A DNA stretch of 21,658 bases from DATKZS01 sp035527835 [NCBI: bacterium] (lineage in GTDB: Bacteria; RBG-13-61-14): positions 1 to 21,658 of the forward strand of contig DATKZS010000002.1 in NCBI GenBank assembly GCA_035527835.1, read 5' to 3'. A program made the position numbers and the translations under genes. The notes beneath the pieces were generated by a model. It saw nothing but the letters and a program-made list of their open reading frames with translations. It did not search any database and was not told the origin of the DNA. Below are positions 21,520 to 21,658 of the stretch, one piece after another. The first letter of the stretch is position 1. Each line of letters begins with the position of its first letter.

Positions 21520-21658
21520 AATCGGGTAGGAGGGGGCCTCACGGCCCCCGTCCTCCCACACCACCGGACGTACTCACCGTATCCGGCGGTTTCTTCTATC
21601 GGTTCAACTCCTGATGCCTGACGAAAAGGCTGACCAATCCGATCACCTCAAACCAATC
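21520..21658 (-). mobile_element. 3' end of a group II (IIC-like) intron: domains V and VI
   Basis: On the minus strand 21593-21561 folds as domain V. The 8-bp stem CCGCCGGA/TCCGGTGG contains a CGC triad, there is a CG bulge, and the loop has a GTGA core. 21556-21520 folds as domain VI: GGGGGCC-GTGA-GGCCCCC, then AGGA/TCCT, a single bulged A (21527), then GG/CC. Seven bases follow the bulged A to GATT, as expected for a branch-point adenosine. The CGC triad and short domain VI suit class C. The 3' splice site is predicted at 21520. The body of the intron continues beyond the right edge. Confidence 0.75.
21596..21658 (-). CDS. C-terminal end of intron-encoded reverse transcriptase/maturase (partial)
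   Basis: Twenty codons and a TAG stop in frame at the window edge read DWFEVIGLVSLF and then VRHQELNR. A 'WF...GL.SL' ending is common at the C-terminus of group II intron reverse transcriptases, and the stop only a few bases before domain V is the usual arrangement in compact bacterial introns. Only the tail is visible, so the call rests mainly on the intron domains next to it. Confidence 0.55.
   Translation of the reverse strand, partial: DWFEVIGLVSLFVRHQELNR

Noticed and set aside
1-21658. tRNA, rRNA or riboswitch genes
   Set aside because: I looked for cloverleaf arms with TTCRA loops and for known conserved RNA cores and saw none. The only RNA structure I can support is the intron domain V/VI.

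Overview
The window is about 21.7 kb of GC-rich bacterial chromosome carrying 16 protein genes I can support in full, plus the 3' tail of a group II intron entering from the right edge. Lipoprotein signal peptides, a LolB-like lipoprotein, Slt- and MltD-like lytic transglycosylases and MtgA point to a diderm (Gram-negative-type) envelope. The R-specific beta-oxidation set, the DUF35/thiolase pairing and the very repeat-rich intergenic DNA recall environmental, uncultured lineages (deltaproteobacteria in the broad sense or a candidate phylum). No rRNA, tRNA or marker gene allows a real taxonomic call.

Layout. 1-1351: non-coding, repeat-rich DNA with a possible IS end, one arm of a 260-bp inverted repeat, a perfect hairpin, a telomere-like G-rich tract and a cluster of GTGGCC words. 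1352-5419: alpha/beta-hydrolase lipoprotein, MltD-like lytic transglycosylase (minus strand), and an orphan family-5 peptide/nickel-type solute-binding lipoprotein. 5511-6066: a strong sigma70-like promoter driving an overlapping DUF4258/DUF2283 toxin-antitoxin-like pair. 6067-8664: mosaic repeats (second arm of the inverted repeat, 'word hairpins', three copies of a 110-bp hairpin-rich block) around one small membrane-anchored gene (7031-7642, minus). 8665-10554: a secreted CrtC/SVF1-like lipocalin-type protein and an unusual zinc-ribbon/pilin-like membrane protein. 10627-13802 (minus): mtgA preceded by a TPR-rich Slt-like lytic transglycosylase. 14010-15712: a small hypothetical, a LolB-like lipoprotein and a single-pass membrane protein. 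15863-21507: a TetR regulator with its own operator-like site, followed by four codirectional genes. 21520-21658: end of a group IIC-type intron on the minus strand.

The most coherent system is the right-hand cluster. MaoC-type enoyl-CoA hydratase 2, an MFE-2-like SDR and an SCP2-type thiolase together correspond to the hydration, (3R)-dehydrogenation and thiolysis steps of the eukaryotic peroxisomal MFE-2/SCPx beta-oxidation spiral, here as separate proteins. The first gene is an HMG-CoA-synthase-like protein fused to a DUF35 zinc-ribbon/OB domain. Its usual Glu and Cys catalytic positions appear to be Thr and Gln, so it may be a non-canonical partner of the thiolase rather than an HMG-CoA synthase. 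The substrate cannot be read from the sequence.

The other notable theme is intergenic. At least eight spacers hold hairpins whose arms are tandem reiterations of a short word, with a different word at each place but the same architecture. Two of them lie inside the beta-oxidation operon.
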